Shown: positions 11,206 through 22,339, counted from the stretch's first letter. The stretch: DNA of 64,000 nt from Moniliophthora roreri (GCA_001466705.2 LATX02000001.1:2914001-2978000); one strand, 5' to 3'. Notes: generated by a model from the letters alone, not told the origin. Made by a program: numbers and translations.

Positions 11206-12799
11206 ATGCGTGTAAGTCTTAACCCAGACCTCAACTACTCGATTGGCGCGCTCGAAGCTGCGGTGAATGTGTCGTCGTTCTTGCTCGGATGTGTGACAAT
11301 CCAAGCCTATAACTTTTACCGCAGGTGTGTCATCCCCAAGTGTCGGAAACCCCAGCTCATATTCATCTTCAACGCCAGCTTTCCCAACGATCCTTTGGCT
11401 ATGAAATTATTGGTATGTGGTGAATCTCTTTGTTACTGATATGTTTCTCAGTTTCATCATGTTTAGGTTGCCGGCGTTTGGTAGTTTCTCTCTTGCTCAT
11501 TCAGGCTTTCCCTCTCAATCATCCAACTTGCTAGGCTGATTGAACTGGCAAGTCATATTACTGGTTCGCAGACAGTGTACAGATTTACTGTAACGGAGTG
11601 GGGTAAACCTCTTGGCCTCTTGATACAACCTCCAGCACTGGTCGCAACAGTCTACCTCACCGCAGTCATCACCCCCCTCGTTGAGGTATGTACTTGCTTA
11701 TGATTACACTTGGAGAACCCTTCTCACGGGATCCCCAGTCTTTCTATCTCTATCGCGTGTACCGCTTTGCGGGTGTGAAAAGCGTTTATTTCGTCGGAGC
11801 CGGTGCTGTCATCGTCTGGATACGATTCGCTGGCTGGGTGTTCCTTGCAGTCCAAGTGGAGAAGCTGGGTATTGTGGACGGGCGCTTCTTGGATAGGTGG
11901 TCTTGGCTCGTCACGGTTCAGCTATCTGTTGGAGCATCCATGGATGCGATCATCAGCAGCACCATTGTGTATTTCTTGTGGCAAAGACGCGGCACAGGCA
12001 TACAGAGGTCAGTAAACGGTACTCCACCTGGAATGATGGTTTTCTCATTACAATGCCAGGTCGTCAATGATAATTCACCGTATCGCTAGATGGACGATAC
12101 GTACGTGTCAGCGTCTCTCTCTCCCCCTCTTCTTAGTTGAGTCGAGGTTCTCTTCCCAGAAACAGGACTGATCGCCAGGCAAGAGCACTTCAATACATCA
12201 CATCACGGCTAACTAACCCAAGTCTCACCAGTGGCGCTTTTCTCGTCACTCTTGCTACTGTGGGCCTGACCTTTTTCATCAGGTCTCCTTGAATCTCACG
12301 GATCAGTTTACAGTTTCAGACAATGGAAGATTCTCGTAAGATAACGCCCAACATCATGCCGTCAAACTCTGAAATTGTCGATAGTGATCTGGCTGGGACT
12401 TCTAGCCCTTTTGTCAAGGAGTAAGTCCCTTAATTTTACCTGCCTGGTGCTGAACCTAGCTCACTGGTCTGGTTCAGTCTTCTCGAACTGTTTTCTGGCC
12501 TCGTGAGTAATCGCAGCTCCCAGGAGTCATTATCTTAATGACCCGTACAGGTTGAATGCACGTCGCCAGATTCAGAAGGTTCCTGATCAAATGCCATCTA
12601 TTCCCCTCACGTCATGGCAAGAGACATGGCCATCATCGTCAGTCCCGGCACTTGAAGAGGTACGCTTGAGCAATCTCATTCATCCACCATTGTGCATGCT
12701 GACTTTCCCTAGACTCCCTCCATTCCATCTCGCCATCTCCGCAAAGAATACCCTATCATCGACATTCAGGTTTCAAAGGAAGTACTCCGTATCAAATGA
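11206..12799 (+). CDS. DUF6534 seven-helix membrane protein
   Basis: Predicted 317 residues in 13 exons: 11206-11324, 11379-11412, 11467-11480, 11535-11685, 11739-12007, 12060-12100, 12160-12178, 12232-12259, 12314-12335, 12385-12420, 12478-12502, 12551-12659 and 12713-12799. The pieces sum to an exact open frame. Hydrophobic helices include LEAAVNVSSFLLGCVTIQAY, the helix around LVATVYLTAVITPLVESFYL, and SLIWLGLLALLSRIFSNCFL. The FPNDPLAMKLLVAGVWLIE and FSNCFLASLNARRQIQ segments are typical of DUF6534. Exon 3 is only 14 nt, and intron 7 begins with GC (AG|GCAAGA). Function is unknown; the family is greatly expanded in mushrooms. A similar gene is at 26696-28364. Confidence 0.85.
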
Positions 12800-12985
12800 A
12801 TGTGCCGTTAGCGCCTCGGCTCGAGTTGGCATGGGTAGGAACTGTTAGATTGGGTTCATGGAACTCTGCCGTTAAGGGGAGCGTACATATAAATGCTAAT
12901 CGAATAGATGCAGTTCCTAATCTCTTTCATACATCGCAAACGCATCGTTGGGAGTAACCCTGACGATGGGTCTATGCATCGTGTG

Positions 12986-14269
12986 TTATTCCTTTCGTCT
13001 TTGCGGGCTCAAGGGAGCCTGGGGAATACCCCGACTATCTGAGCTGCCTGTGATCCCGCTCAACGTGGACGAAAGGTTCTGAGGTGAGGTGGGTGGACGA
13101 AACACTTGATCGTAGTCTGGGGGAAGGGTCTCTCCATCATCATCATGTTCCTCAATACGCCCTGCATCAACTTCCCGGCGACGTTCTCGACGACGTTCTC
13201 GTCGCCACTGTTGGCGGGAGCTTGAGGTGCTTGAGGTGCCAGCATCAGAAGATGATGGTCCGCTCGAGCTGGTGCTGACATAGGTGGACAGCGACGGGGT
13301 CGGAGCATGCTTCGGCCTTCTGCTGGATGCACCAAGAGCCGTGATGCTTGCTGAATTTGCAAGGGTATTTTGCGAAGAGGTTCCCAAAATATATGGGGCG
13401 ATCCCTACAGGCTCTCCATCGCGCCTTGGCTCATGCATCGAAGGATCTTCGCTGGTGTTGTCCGTCGTGTTTCGATATCTACGACGCCAGAAGAAAAATG
13501 CTATGGCTATCAATGCAAGTATTGCGGCACATCCTCCAATCACACCCCCAGCTATCGCGCCCACATTGGTAGAAGAGTTCCCTGACGTTGCTTGAGGTGT
13601 TCCGGACGACGAACTGGAAGAAGTTGTGGGTAACTGAGACGGTGTGAGGGTTTCAACTGGCGTCGAGTCAATGACTTGGATCTCGAAACGGTCAATGGTG
13701 ATTTGTGAGTTGTTGTCTGGAAATCGCGTGTCGGGCTGGTTTGTCAATATAACGACGTGTTGACCCATGTTGAACTCTTGAGAGTAAAGTAAAACCTGCC
13801 TTCCCAAGGTTAAAGCGCGTGAAAGGCAAAATTCCAAAAAGAACGTACCGGTGGGTTACGACCATCGTCTGCAGTGTTAACGCCATCAATGGACACGAAG
13901 TTCGGGTTATTAGGGTCACAGTCAATGCAAATTGCATATCTGCCCCCGCGAGAGCGAGGTATCCCGTAATAGTAAAAGGCGTTAGCGGGCTCTAAGACAG
14001 GTTCAGCCTTCAGTCAGAAGGCACGAAGAGCTCTGCACCTACCAGGAAAGTCTGTAGGGAAAGTTACCTTTAGCATGATCGATACTAAAGATACTTTCAC
14101 TGGCAGACGTACTGAAGGTTATATTGGCCGCTGGATCGTTAGAACTAGACAATGTTCCAGTTTGGCCCACGCTACTTGCATTCCATGTGCCTGTGTTGAA
14201 CCAGAACCCGTTGTACTGAAGGCGTGAGTCTCGGTCATCAAAAGTGATGTTTTTGAATCTGGTGGACAT
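12986..14269 (-). CDS. single-pass membrane protein, family member A
   Basis: Predicted 372 residues in four exons: 14113-14269, the 9-nt micro-exon 14043-14051, 13849-13991 and 12986-13795. The N-terminal region (FKNITFDDRD, TGTWNASSVGQTGTL, FYYYGIPRSRGG, AICIDCDP, QITIDRFEIQV) looks like a beta-rich extracellular domain with several N-glycosylation sites. One membrane helix (VGAIAGGVIGGCAAILALIA, about residues 181-205) is followed by WRRRYR, then a Ser/Thr- and Arg-rich tail with PPDYDQVF. No signal peptide is obvious from the chosen start, so the helix may act as the anchor. Two paralogues follow at 15586 and 18055. Architecture resembles mushroom membrane proteins with a galactose-binding-like ectodomain; ligand unknown. 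Confidence 0.75.
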
Positions 14270-14496
14270 ATCTATCAAGGGAGCCAGTCAGCGGCGTGCA
14301 ACGGGAACAAATACTCATCATACTCACTTTCTGAGGCTCAAAAAGCGGGAAAACGGTTCTGGTCTCTGGAAGGAAAGAGGAAGGAGGCCGTGACAACCAT
14401 TTTGATGTCTTGAGGAGACTTATGCGTTACCTATGCTGTGGGAGACCCTCAAGAACTTGAGGTGAGTCGACCCATTGAAATGACGGCATGGTCTGA

Positions 14497-15201
14497 TGAT
14501 TCCACGGCTCGGCGGAATTCGTTCTCCTTCACCGTCAACATCCCACCTACAACCTGGACTCCAATATCGCACGTCCCGACCTCTACGAGGTTCTCCGCAT
14601 CACCAGAACCTCTTCAGCAGAGGAAGTAAAGGCAGCGTATCATCGGGCTTTACTGAAACATCATCCTGATAAAGCTCAGAAAGTAGACGGGACCTGTAGA
14701 ACAAACTTAGATATCGCAACGATCAAGGAGGCCTATGATATCCTCTCATCTCCCGTCTTACGATCCCAATACGATGCCATACTATATGGGAAGCAGCGAT
14801 CCGTAGCTGTGCCAAGGCCGGCCCAACTCGTTTCATTAGAAGAATTTGAGGAAGACGGAGATCTTGGGGGCACCTGGCGATATCCTTGCCGGTGCGGCGG
14901 AATCTATAGAATCACGGAAGATGATATGGAGAAGGGAATTCATCTAATAGGTTGCGATTGTTGCTCAGAGGCGGTCTGGGTTGGGTTTGAGCTTAGTTCG
15001 TGGTGTGTTCAGTCACGTCTATGTCCTATCTGCCCTTTTCTCACCCGTCTTCGCTCCATTTTGCAATGCAGAGCTAGTGTTGGCCTTTTTTTTTCTACTT
15101 TATCAGGGACAATGCGATGGCATTGCCACCAACTCATCGTCTTCGATATGGTTCTTCTCGTAGTCACCGTTTCGGCCCCGTGTTCCTCCTTTGGCTTCTG
15201 A
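14497..15201 (+). CDS. DPH4: Dph4/DNAJC24-type J-protein with CSL zinc finger, start unresolved
   Basis: The frame encodes a J domain (DLYEVLRITRTSSAEEV, then HHPDK, then IKEAYDILSSPVLRSQYDAI). A CSL-type zinc-binding domain follows, with YPCRCGG and GCDCCSEAVWVGFE. This order is that of Dph4 (Jjj3/DNAJC24), which supports the first step of diphthamide formation on elongation factor 2 through Dph3-linked electron transfer. The stated start is only the first base after an in-frame TGA at 14494. No ATG lies in frame before the J domain, and there is no AG acceptor between 14466 and 14586 to splice one in. The C-terminal part after GFELSS is probably a read-through or intron. It lies between members A and B of the membrane protein family. 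Confidence 0.75.
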
Positions 15202-15585
15202 TTTGGGAATTGAGCATTTCCTTCTGATGCTCTCGTGACAGTCCCTCAGTCCGGGAAGGTTCGTTAATTGGTTTTCCTTGCCCTCTTTTTAGCAAGACTC
15301 ATAGAGTTAGGCACCACATCAGTATTTATACTTCGAAAAGCAATACTGTATCCGTAGCAATTCATAGAAGTTGTTGTACCCCTTTTGACCGGCAATTCGC
15401 CCCACCAAAGCAACTCGACGTTCAAGAGTAGGATATTGGGTGCAGGAGGGCTGGTGTCGCACACATTGTTATAACGGAGGATCGCATTGCGACCTTTTCA
15501 CTGAACCCCGGGAGGAAGTCCTTTAAGAGACGTGGCTCATGAAGATGTAGTAAATGTATGCGCCGCCACATCCCGTGTTATTCGC
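15202..15585. other. intergenic, convergent 3' ends
   Basis: This 384-bp gap lies between the Dph4 frame (plus) and the stop of family member B (minus). The short minus frame at 15264-15464 shows no resemblance to a family. It probably holds 3' UTRs. Confidence 0.4.
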
Positions 15586-16679
15586 TCAGCAGGGACCAAA
15601 CACCTTATCGTATTCGGGCGGCAAGGTACTTCCATTCGTCCGTTCATCGTCTTCCGCTTCCTGCTCCTCAACACGTCTGGCATCAACTGCTCTTCGTTCG
15701 TGCCGCCGTCGACGGGTGCGCGGGGCGACAGCAACAAGAGACGATGGTCCAATTCCATCGGCACCAGCGGACTGTGGTGACGATAAGGCGTGGGTTGGCT
15801 TCGTCCTCGTCTTTTGCGATGGGGAATTCAAACTGAATGGGGTGAGCGTTGCAGAATCTGATTCACGCATCAAAGTGCTGTCCTCAGAGATAGCCTTGGT
15901 GCTTCGACTTCTGCTACGCAGGTAATATAGCCCTATCGTTATCACAACTACGAGTAACGCACACCCTACCACCGAAATCCCAATTATAACCCTGACGTTG
16001 TCTGGCCTCTTGTCTACAGCATCTGATGGCCCAGCTGAGCTCGAAGGCTTGTTCTGCGTAATGATAGTGACGACGCTATCATCGACTACTTCAAGCTCAA
16101 AGCGGTCGATTGTAATCTGTGATTGCCCCTTCCGTGTGTCATTCTGGTTCTTCAGTACGACGAAGTGTTGTCCTGGTTGATCAAAGGTGCGGGAGTAAAG
16201 TAGGATCTGTCATATTCAAGTTGGTGTGAAGAAAATTCGAGACGTCACAAGGAACGAACCGGGGCATTGTAACCATCGTCATCAGGATCTAAGGCGTCCA
16301 CGTCTTCAAAGGGTGAAGCAGTCTACGCAAATCCCATATAGACCCCCTCCAGAGCGACGCAAACCATAGTAATAGAACCCTTTGGCAGGTTCTGTCCGCG
16401 ATTTGGTCAGCTCGCAATAACAAAGAGCCAGAAAGTTTCGACCTCACCAGGGAAATCTGCAAGTACACCATTTACTCATGAACATTTATGTGGAAGACTC
16501 CACCCACCGAAAGTGACATTTGCTTTGAAATTGTTGGCGCCAGACAAAGTTCCACTTTGGCCAACGTTACTTGCATTCCAAGTACCCGTAGTGAGCCAAT
16601 ACTTGTTATATTGGAGGTGAGCTGTGTCTCGATCGTCGAAGGTGATGTTTTTAAAGTGAGAAAGAAAAGTAACAGTCAT
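15586..16679 (-). pseudogene. single-pass membrane protein, family member B, frameshifted
   Basis: Same four-exon plan as member A: 16508-16679, the 9-nt exon 16448-16456, 16260-16391 and 15586-16206. The N-terminal HFKNITFDDRDTAHLQYN, the helix region GISVVGCALLVVVITIGLYY and the tail LPPEYDKVF are kept. Exon 3 lacks 16 bases relative to member C just after VDC, so the frame runs into TGA within the exon. The four exons sum to 934 nt, one base off a multiple of three. The sequence downstream of the deletion is open in the original frame, so this looks like one recent lesion or a sequencing error. Some alternative splice could also rescue it. Confidence 0.7.
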
Positions 16680-16808
16680 TGGTCGTACACAAGGTGGCAG
16701 GCACGGCTATAGTGAAAACTTGCTCTCCAAAGAGTGTCCTGCAGTGCACTGTGCACTTGGCACAAAAGTCTGAAGTCGATACGCCTAGGCTAGACCTTCA
16801 GCACTCGA

Positions 16809-16815
16809 CTTTATA
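16809..16815 (-). promoter_or_regulatory. TATA-like box for family member B
   Basis: The minus strand reads TATAAAG about 130 bp upstream of the member B ATG. A similar A/T-rich TATA-like sequence (around 19403-19410) lies at about the same distance upstream of member C. Confidence 0.35.
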
Positions 16816-17209
16816 CTGGGATTTCTGTATCTAAGCTTTAATTGGCATGACCACCTCGCAACACCCGTTATGAGCCAGTACAATGCTATGCACAACATGT
16901 GGAAAGCAGTGAATTGCGCAGGTCCTGAGACAGATGCAGATCAAGTTGGTTTCGTTGATGGTCTGGGTTTCAGGTTTTCGTCAGATACGGTCGAACAGAT
17001 ATAGAGTTTCTGACGTATTCCAACAATATACCTTTATGTACATGGACTTGTAGTAAGTAGCCCTTTGCCATTGATCGCCCCAAATAGCCTTCGCCCTGAC
17101 CACGCTCTTCCCTGATCGCCACAACAACCAGCCCTGTCCACGAATGATGATTATTAGTGTTATCCAATTTCGAACTTGCCTGAACCGGCATGATGTCCCG
17201 TGTAGTCAT

Positions 17210-17510
17210 GCTCGCCTACGAGATTGTTATTAACGCGTCAATAAAGAGGAATCGACGATATCGATACGACTATGCTACTCACCATGACGAGTCACCCAAA
17301 TATGCCTCCCTCTCTTTCCACCCGCTCTTTCACGTTCCTCCGACCGAATGACTTTGAGATGACTTTCGACAGCGACGTTAATCTAGGATATATCAGTAAG
17401 CCGAAGCTGGAGAAAGTCGCACTGAGGGATATGGTAGTGGGTGGGTAGCGCATGGGGATGGTAGTAAGAAGGGGTTCGGCAATAAGCGTGCTCAAGCCTC
17501 TTCGCAACGA
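17210..17510. repeat. diverged dispersed repeat, copy 1
   Basis: Short blocks occur in the same order as at 32590-32905: ATTAACGCG near the start, CTCACC(A/G)TGACGAGTC, then CAGTAAGCCGAAGC, then a G-rich stretch resembling GCATGGGGATGGTAG, ending near AGAAGG. The text between blocks has diverged. It may be an old transposon or gene relic. On the minus strand, CTCGTCATG followed by GTGAGT resembles an exon-intron border. Confidence 0.45.
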
Positions 17511-18054
17511 CGCAGAAACGCTTCAAACGAAGTCACCTGGCTCGACCAGGTCTTCTTAATAAGAAATTTAGTAACGAGCTTTTGTGCGGGTGCTTCTCCA
17601 TAGTACGTTCTCTCCTCCTTTAAAGCACCTCATTCCTCAAAATTCAGGCCTCAAGGGTGCTGATGAATCATCGAAAGAGCTTCGGGTGGCATCAAATTGG
17701 ACACCCTCGTGGATGAGTTCTTGATTACTTACTAGGCTCAAATAAATTGAAGTCAATTAAGCACCCCTCCGTGACGTCTCTGTGGATAGATGGATTCACA
17801 GCACCGTCCAAGAATGGGGACCAGATGTTTTGATCGAGGCCCACAGCAGTCCTTAGTTTTGCCTCTAGATTTCCCATGCTGATATGAAGCACGAAGTACA
17901 GCCTGACAGGAACGATGCCTACAAATTGTCCTCATTCAAATACCAATGCTGCTGTGCGTAATGCGTGTGGTGCGAAACCCGAAATACAATTTTAAATGAT
18001 GTCTATGATCCAGCATCACTAGAGATCAACAGAACCCGAATGCCTGATGCATCA

Positions 18055-19274
18055 TCAAGAGCGTGTTGCGGTAGCACGTGTTGTGGTAGTACGTGTGCTG
18101 TAGACATCAGTGCTGGATCCAGTATAAGTAGTCGTTGAACGGGCAGCTCGTCTTGCAGCATCTTCACGACCGCCGCCCCACCTCTCCGTACTGATTAAGC
18201 TGGCAGGAATCGTGAAGGACATCGTATCCAGGTCACTTGATCTCGTACTAGCGGAACTCGAACTGAAAGCGTATCGTGGCAGATGATATCTCCGTCTCCT
18301 GGTCGGGTTAATTGTTCGTGTGGTTGGAGGGAGAGGGAGCTCAGGAGGGGGACGCGACTGGCGACGCAAGTAATATAGCCCTATCACTATCACAATCGCG
18401 AGTAATGCAGATCCTCCCACCGATATCCCAATTATAGCTCCGACGTTATCCGACCTCTCGCCAATGGCCACCGACGGCTCAGCTGAGCTCGAAGGCATGT
18501 TCTGCATAATGACAGTGACGTTTCCATCAGCCACTTCAAGCTCAAAGCGGTCGATTGTGATCTGTGACTTTCCCCCCGGAATCAATCGTGTGTCATTCCG
18601 GTTCTTCAGTATGACAACGTGTTGTCCGGGTGGGTTAAAGTTGCGGGAGTAAAGTAGAGTCTGTCGTTTCAAGTTGATGTGAAGAAAATTTGAGACGTCG
18701 CAAGGAACGAACCGGGGCATTGTGACCATCGTCATCAGGATCCAAGGCGTCCACGTCTTCAAAATGTGGGTCGGGGTCGCCAGGATCGCAGTCTACGCAA
18801 ATCGCATATAGACAGAAAATTTGAGACGTCGCAAGGAACGAACCGGGGCATTGTGACCATCGTCATCAGGATCCAAGGCGTCCACGTCTTCAAAATGTGG
18901 GTCGGGGTCGCCAGGATCGCAGTCTACGCAAATCGCATATAGACCCCCTCCAGCGCGACGCATACCATAGTAGTGGAACCCTTTGGCAGGTTCTGTTCAC
19001 GAATCGGTCAGCTTATAATAACGAAGAAACGTCTCGACTTCACCAGGAAAATCTGCGAGCACTATAAGTTACTTGTGAATGGTCTATATAGGAGATACCA
19101 CATACTGAAAGTGACATTTGCCTCGAAACTGTTGGAGCTAGACAAAGTTCCACTCTGGCCAACATTACTTGCATTCCAGGTACCCGTAGTGAACCAATAC
19201 TCGTTATATTGGAGGTGAGCTGTGTCTCGATCGTCGAAGGTGATGTTTTTAAAATAAGAAAGAGTAGTAGTCAT
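18055..19274 (-). CDS. single-pass membrane protein, family member C
   Basis: Predicted 310 residues in four exons: 19106-19274, the 9-nt exon 19044-19052, 18844-18992 and 18055-18660, with an exact open frame. Residues 1-175 form the shared ectodomain (FKNITFDDRDTAHLQYN, TGTWNASNVGQSGTL, FYYYGMRRAGGG, AICVDCDPGDPDP, QITIDRFELEV). The membrane helix is VGAIIGISVGGSALLAIVIV, with YYLRRQSR after it, then a Thr/Arg-rich tail. The third intron is unusually long (183 nt) because a 131-bp direct duplication has placed a second copy of the end of exon 3 inside it. The longer frame from 19316 adds 14 residues; the shorter start matches members A and B. Confidence 0.72.
18683..18944. repeat. perfect 131-bp tandem duplication
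   Basis: Two adjacent copies (about 18683-18813 and 18814-18944) are identical by eye over 131 bases. On the coding strand the unit covers the last ~100 nt of exon 3 of family member C, its donor site and the start of the intron. Because 131 is not a multiple of three, using both exon copies would shift the frame; skipping the second copy keeps it. Confidence 0.9.
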
Positions 19275-19583
19275 GAGTTGCTGCACGACCAGATGGGTAG
19301 AACGTGATTCGAACACTGCTATTTCGTGGATTGTGTCGCTGGGAGTTGATACACTCTACTGTTGGCAGGAGGGTTTACCTTCAACTTGCTTACACCCCAG
19401 AGTATAAATATGTTGCCGTGGCACTCCATATAGCATATGAATCAAACGGCTGTGAGAATAGCTATTTCGTTATCGGTTAAGGGGAAAGTCGTCAAAACCA
19501 ATCTTCAGATGTTCGTATTCCGCAGTACCAACTAGACATGGACGCTCTACCATGTTCATTGGATCATCTTCATTGTCTCCTGG

Positions 19584-22339
19584 TTACTCCGGCACTGCAA
19601 AGCGACCCAAAACTGAATCAAAATCACGCAGCCACTGAAAATCACGCAAAACTCACCAGGTGGAATGTCAACGTGTTTGGGATCCAGATACCAGGCCACT
19701 AAAAATCAAAGACGTAATCAATCACTATATCAACTTAGGTGCCAGCGGGATTGCTCACAATTACTACCAGGGACCTTCTCTGCAAAAGTTTGACCTTCGC
19801 CAAACCAATAGAATCTATTCTTCGGCTTATTATCAAGTGGCCGGTAGTTATAATCCTCCCACCGGGGATGCTCTAACGCGTGAATACAGTGCAGGGCAGA
19901 GCCTCGTCGTCAAGAGTCAGTATCCGAACAATGGCTGCCAAACTATCTTACCTGGCCAGAGAGCGATTACCCTTCCATCTTCCTTCCCTGCTTTATACCA
20001 TGATCGACATTTAGCTCCAAAGACGCTCTGCTCACTAATCAGTTATACGCGAACAGAATGGGGCCTGACACTTACTCTCGGGAAGAACGACTGCAAAGTA
20101 GTCACATCAGATATGTATGTTTCAATTGTTGGCACTCACATCAATGTACTGATCGAAGTCATCGACAGCTTCTTTTTTCACTTCCATGCTTCTCAGCCGT
20201 TCCCTTTGCAACTTGAGGGTAGCCGCCACAGCGTATTCCACCTCTCTTTCGGCGATCACAAGCAATGAGCCTGCACCGACTCCGGAATTGGGACCCAGAG
20301 ATTGGAACCAATTTGGAAATCCATCCACAGCAACTGACATGTATGTCCTTGGATGAGGCGTCCACTTATCTTTCAGGTGGACTCCGTCACGACCAATGAT
20401 CGGAAAATCATAAATATAAGATGTATCAAAACCTTCGCAGTGATTTGTGAGTATATAATAAGATCTCTGAACGGGACCGGCTTACCTGTTGCACAAACAA
20501 TGATGTCAAGATCACGGTGAGTTCCATCCACATTCTCTATGCCGTTCGGAGTCACTCGTTTGATGAGTTCCGACACAAATTCCACCTATCGAATGAGATC
20601 AGTACGAATATAAATGTAGATGATTGAGAATCAATGTTCCCACATTGTCTTTGCACAGAGCTTCCAGGTAGCCAGGCCCCGGTGTGAGTCTTCGACATGC
20701 AACCGGGAAGTCTGGTATTACTGTGGAATCGGAGTGAAATTCCGAAGGATGCACCACATGAGTTCACTCACTGTGTTCGGCAATCCAGGGTTTGGTAGTA
20801 AGCTTCTTTAACATATTCTCCCTGAATGAGACTCTAGCGTCTGCCTGTCCGGGGTTTTCCCGAAGGGTGGCAGGGAATACAGCCTAAGAGCAATAACTCG
20901 TCAGAACTCGATGATTACGAATGTAATGGGGCCTACATTCAGATCGGACTCCAATTCTTGTCTGAATTTCCGATAATATTCGGGATCCTTGAAACGTGCC
21001 TTGTCAGCTTCGGTGAATGTATCTTGAGAGGAAGTCAATCGTCCGGGTGTCTACAGCTGTCTCAAAGGCGCAGACTCACAATTATCCGAAGTACCCGACG
21101 TGTCTGAAAGCCGGTCCAATATCTCTCGTACGAACGTAGGTGATATCCACGTTTTCCCGCGGACATAATTCACCAGATGACCAACTTTGGGCTGGAGCGC
21201 CGCCACGATCTGTATTGCGGACGAACCCTATGCGTCGGATTAGTAGTGATTGAGTTTGAATCCGTCAAGAGAAACTCACGACACCAATGACACCGACTCT
21301 CTTACCACTCCAGCTTTTCACAGTATTTTCCCGGCTACTGTGAGGATCGCTATCGCCTTCTCCAGTTTCCCACTGTGCACTATGGATGATCTTTCCCCGA
21401 AAGTCATACAATCCTTCAATATCCGGCCAATTCCAGCGGCTTAAACTCCCCATTGCAGTAAACAAAACGTCTGCAGTATCCTCGAACTCTGATGTGTCGC
21501 CTGGTCCAGACCGTCGAATGGTCAGATGCCATTTGCCTGTTTCCTCATTCCATCTCGCGCACGTCAAACAGTGCTGTAGCTTGATGTAAGGCATGATCTT
21601 GTACTTGTCAACGACAGATTCGAGGTATTCCAGAATTTCGCGCCCTGGAGCATAGAAAGCAGACCAGTTCGGCTGTAGGAAGGGCTTAGCAGAGAATAGA
21701 CAGATAGAACCACAGACATACGTTCTCAGAAAAGGTTAGCTGATACTATTACTAGAATGGTAAGTTTGAAGAGCTCTAAACCACATTTGAACAAAACGAA
21801 CCGTGTGTGAAGGAAGATCGCAGGCCAAACCCTACTCCAAGTAAATGAGCGTACGCGAAACAGAATATGCGGATTTTCCACCCACGGGATACTTGTTGGA
21901 GTACCATGTCCCACCAACCCCCGCATTCTTGTCGTATATAGTTAAATCGAGATTTTTCACTCTTTGGCGAAAGCTAGGCGAAGCTGACCGAGGGCGTCTT
22001 GAATAGGGTGAATTGACATTACTTACCGAATTCCGGCCGTGATGCCTAGTAAGTTGGAAGTCACCCTCGGAAGGAAGACAAAAGGTTTTGTAGATGCGCA
22101 CCTGAGTATCCAGCACCTATGACGACGACCTTCATGGGGCGTGGTTCGTCAATGCAGAAGTCCCCAAGGTCGAATGCCGATTTGTTGGTGGTTCCAGGCG
22201 AAGGATCAGAGCCGTTGAACGCAACAATTCCATCCTCGGCTCTATGATCATCCATATAGACGGATATCGAATCTTTTCCGTTAAGATCGTCCATGGCGTC
22301 AATGCCATTAAGGTAGATCGTGGTTGGAGGTGAGGACAT
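19584..22339 (-). CDS. Baeyer-Villiger-type flavin monooxygenase
   Basis: Multi-exon FAD/NADPH monooxygenase of about 600 residues, start MSSPPTTIYLNG (ATG 22339; an in-frame ATG at 22351 is the alternative). The FAD Rossmann motif VVVIGAGYSGA is near residue 70, then YDKNAGVGGTWYSNKYPG, then the fingerprint FRGKIIHSAQW. The NADPH-binding turn GKRVGVIGV continues across an intron into GSSAIQIVA. The C-terminal part has GPNSGVGAGSLL and a spliced SVFGAKCRSWYKAGKEDGR segment, ending near HVDIPPG. Such enzymes insert oxygen into ketones or hydroxylate small molecules in secondary metabolism and steroid breakdown. The 3' end depends on a last intron and may lie up to about 30 nt away. The fingerprint ends in W-E rather than W-P or W-D. 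Confidence 0.85.

Larger units (their letters stand above)
16680..18054. other. intergenic, about 1.4 kb, with diverged repeat copy
   Basis: This region lies between family member B and member C and contains the promoter of B. No coding gene was recognised. A stretch at about 17210-17510 shares ordered short anchors with 32590-32905 and is listed separately as a repeat. Confidence 0.5.

Noticed and set aside
19660..20268. 202-codon plus-strand open frame
   Set aside because: It is antisense to the C-terminal exons of the flavin monooxygenase, whose minus-strand translation matches the family.
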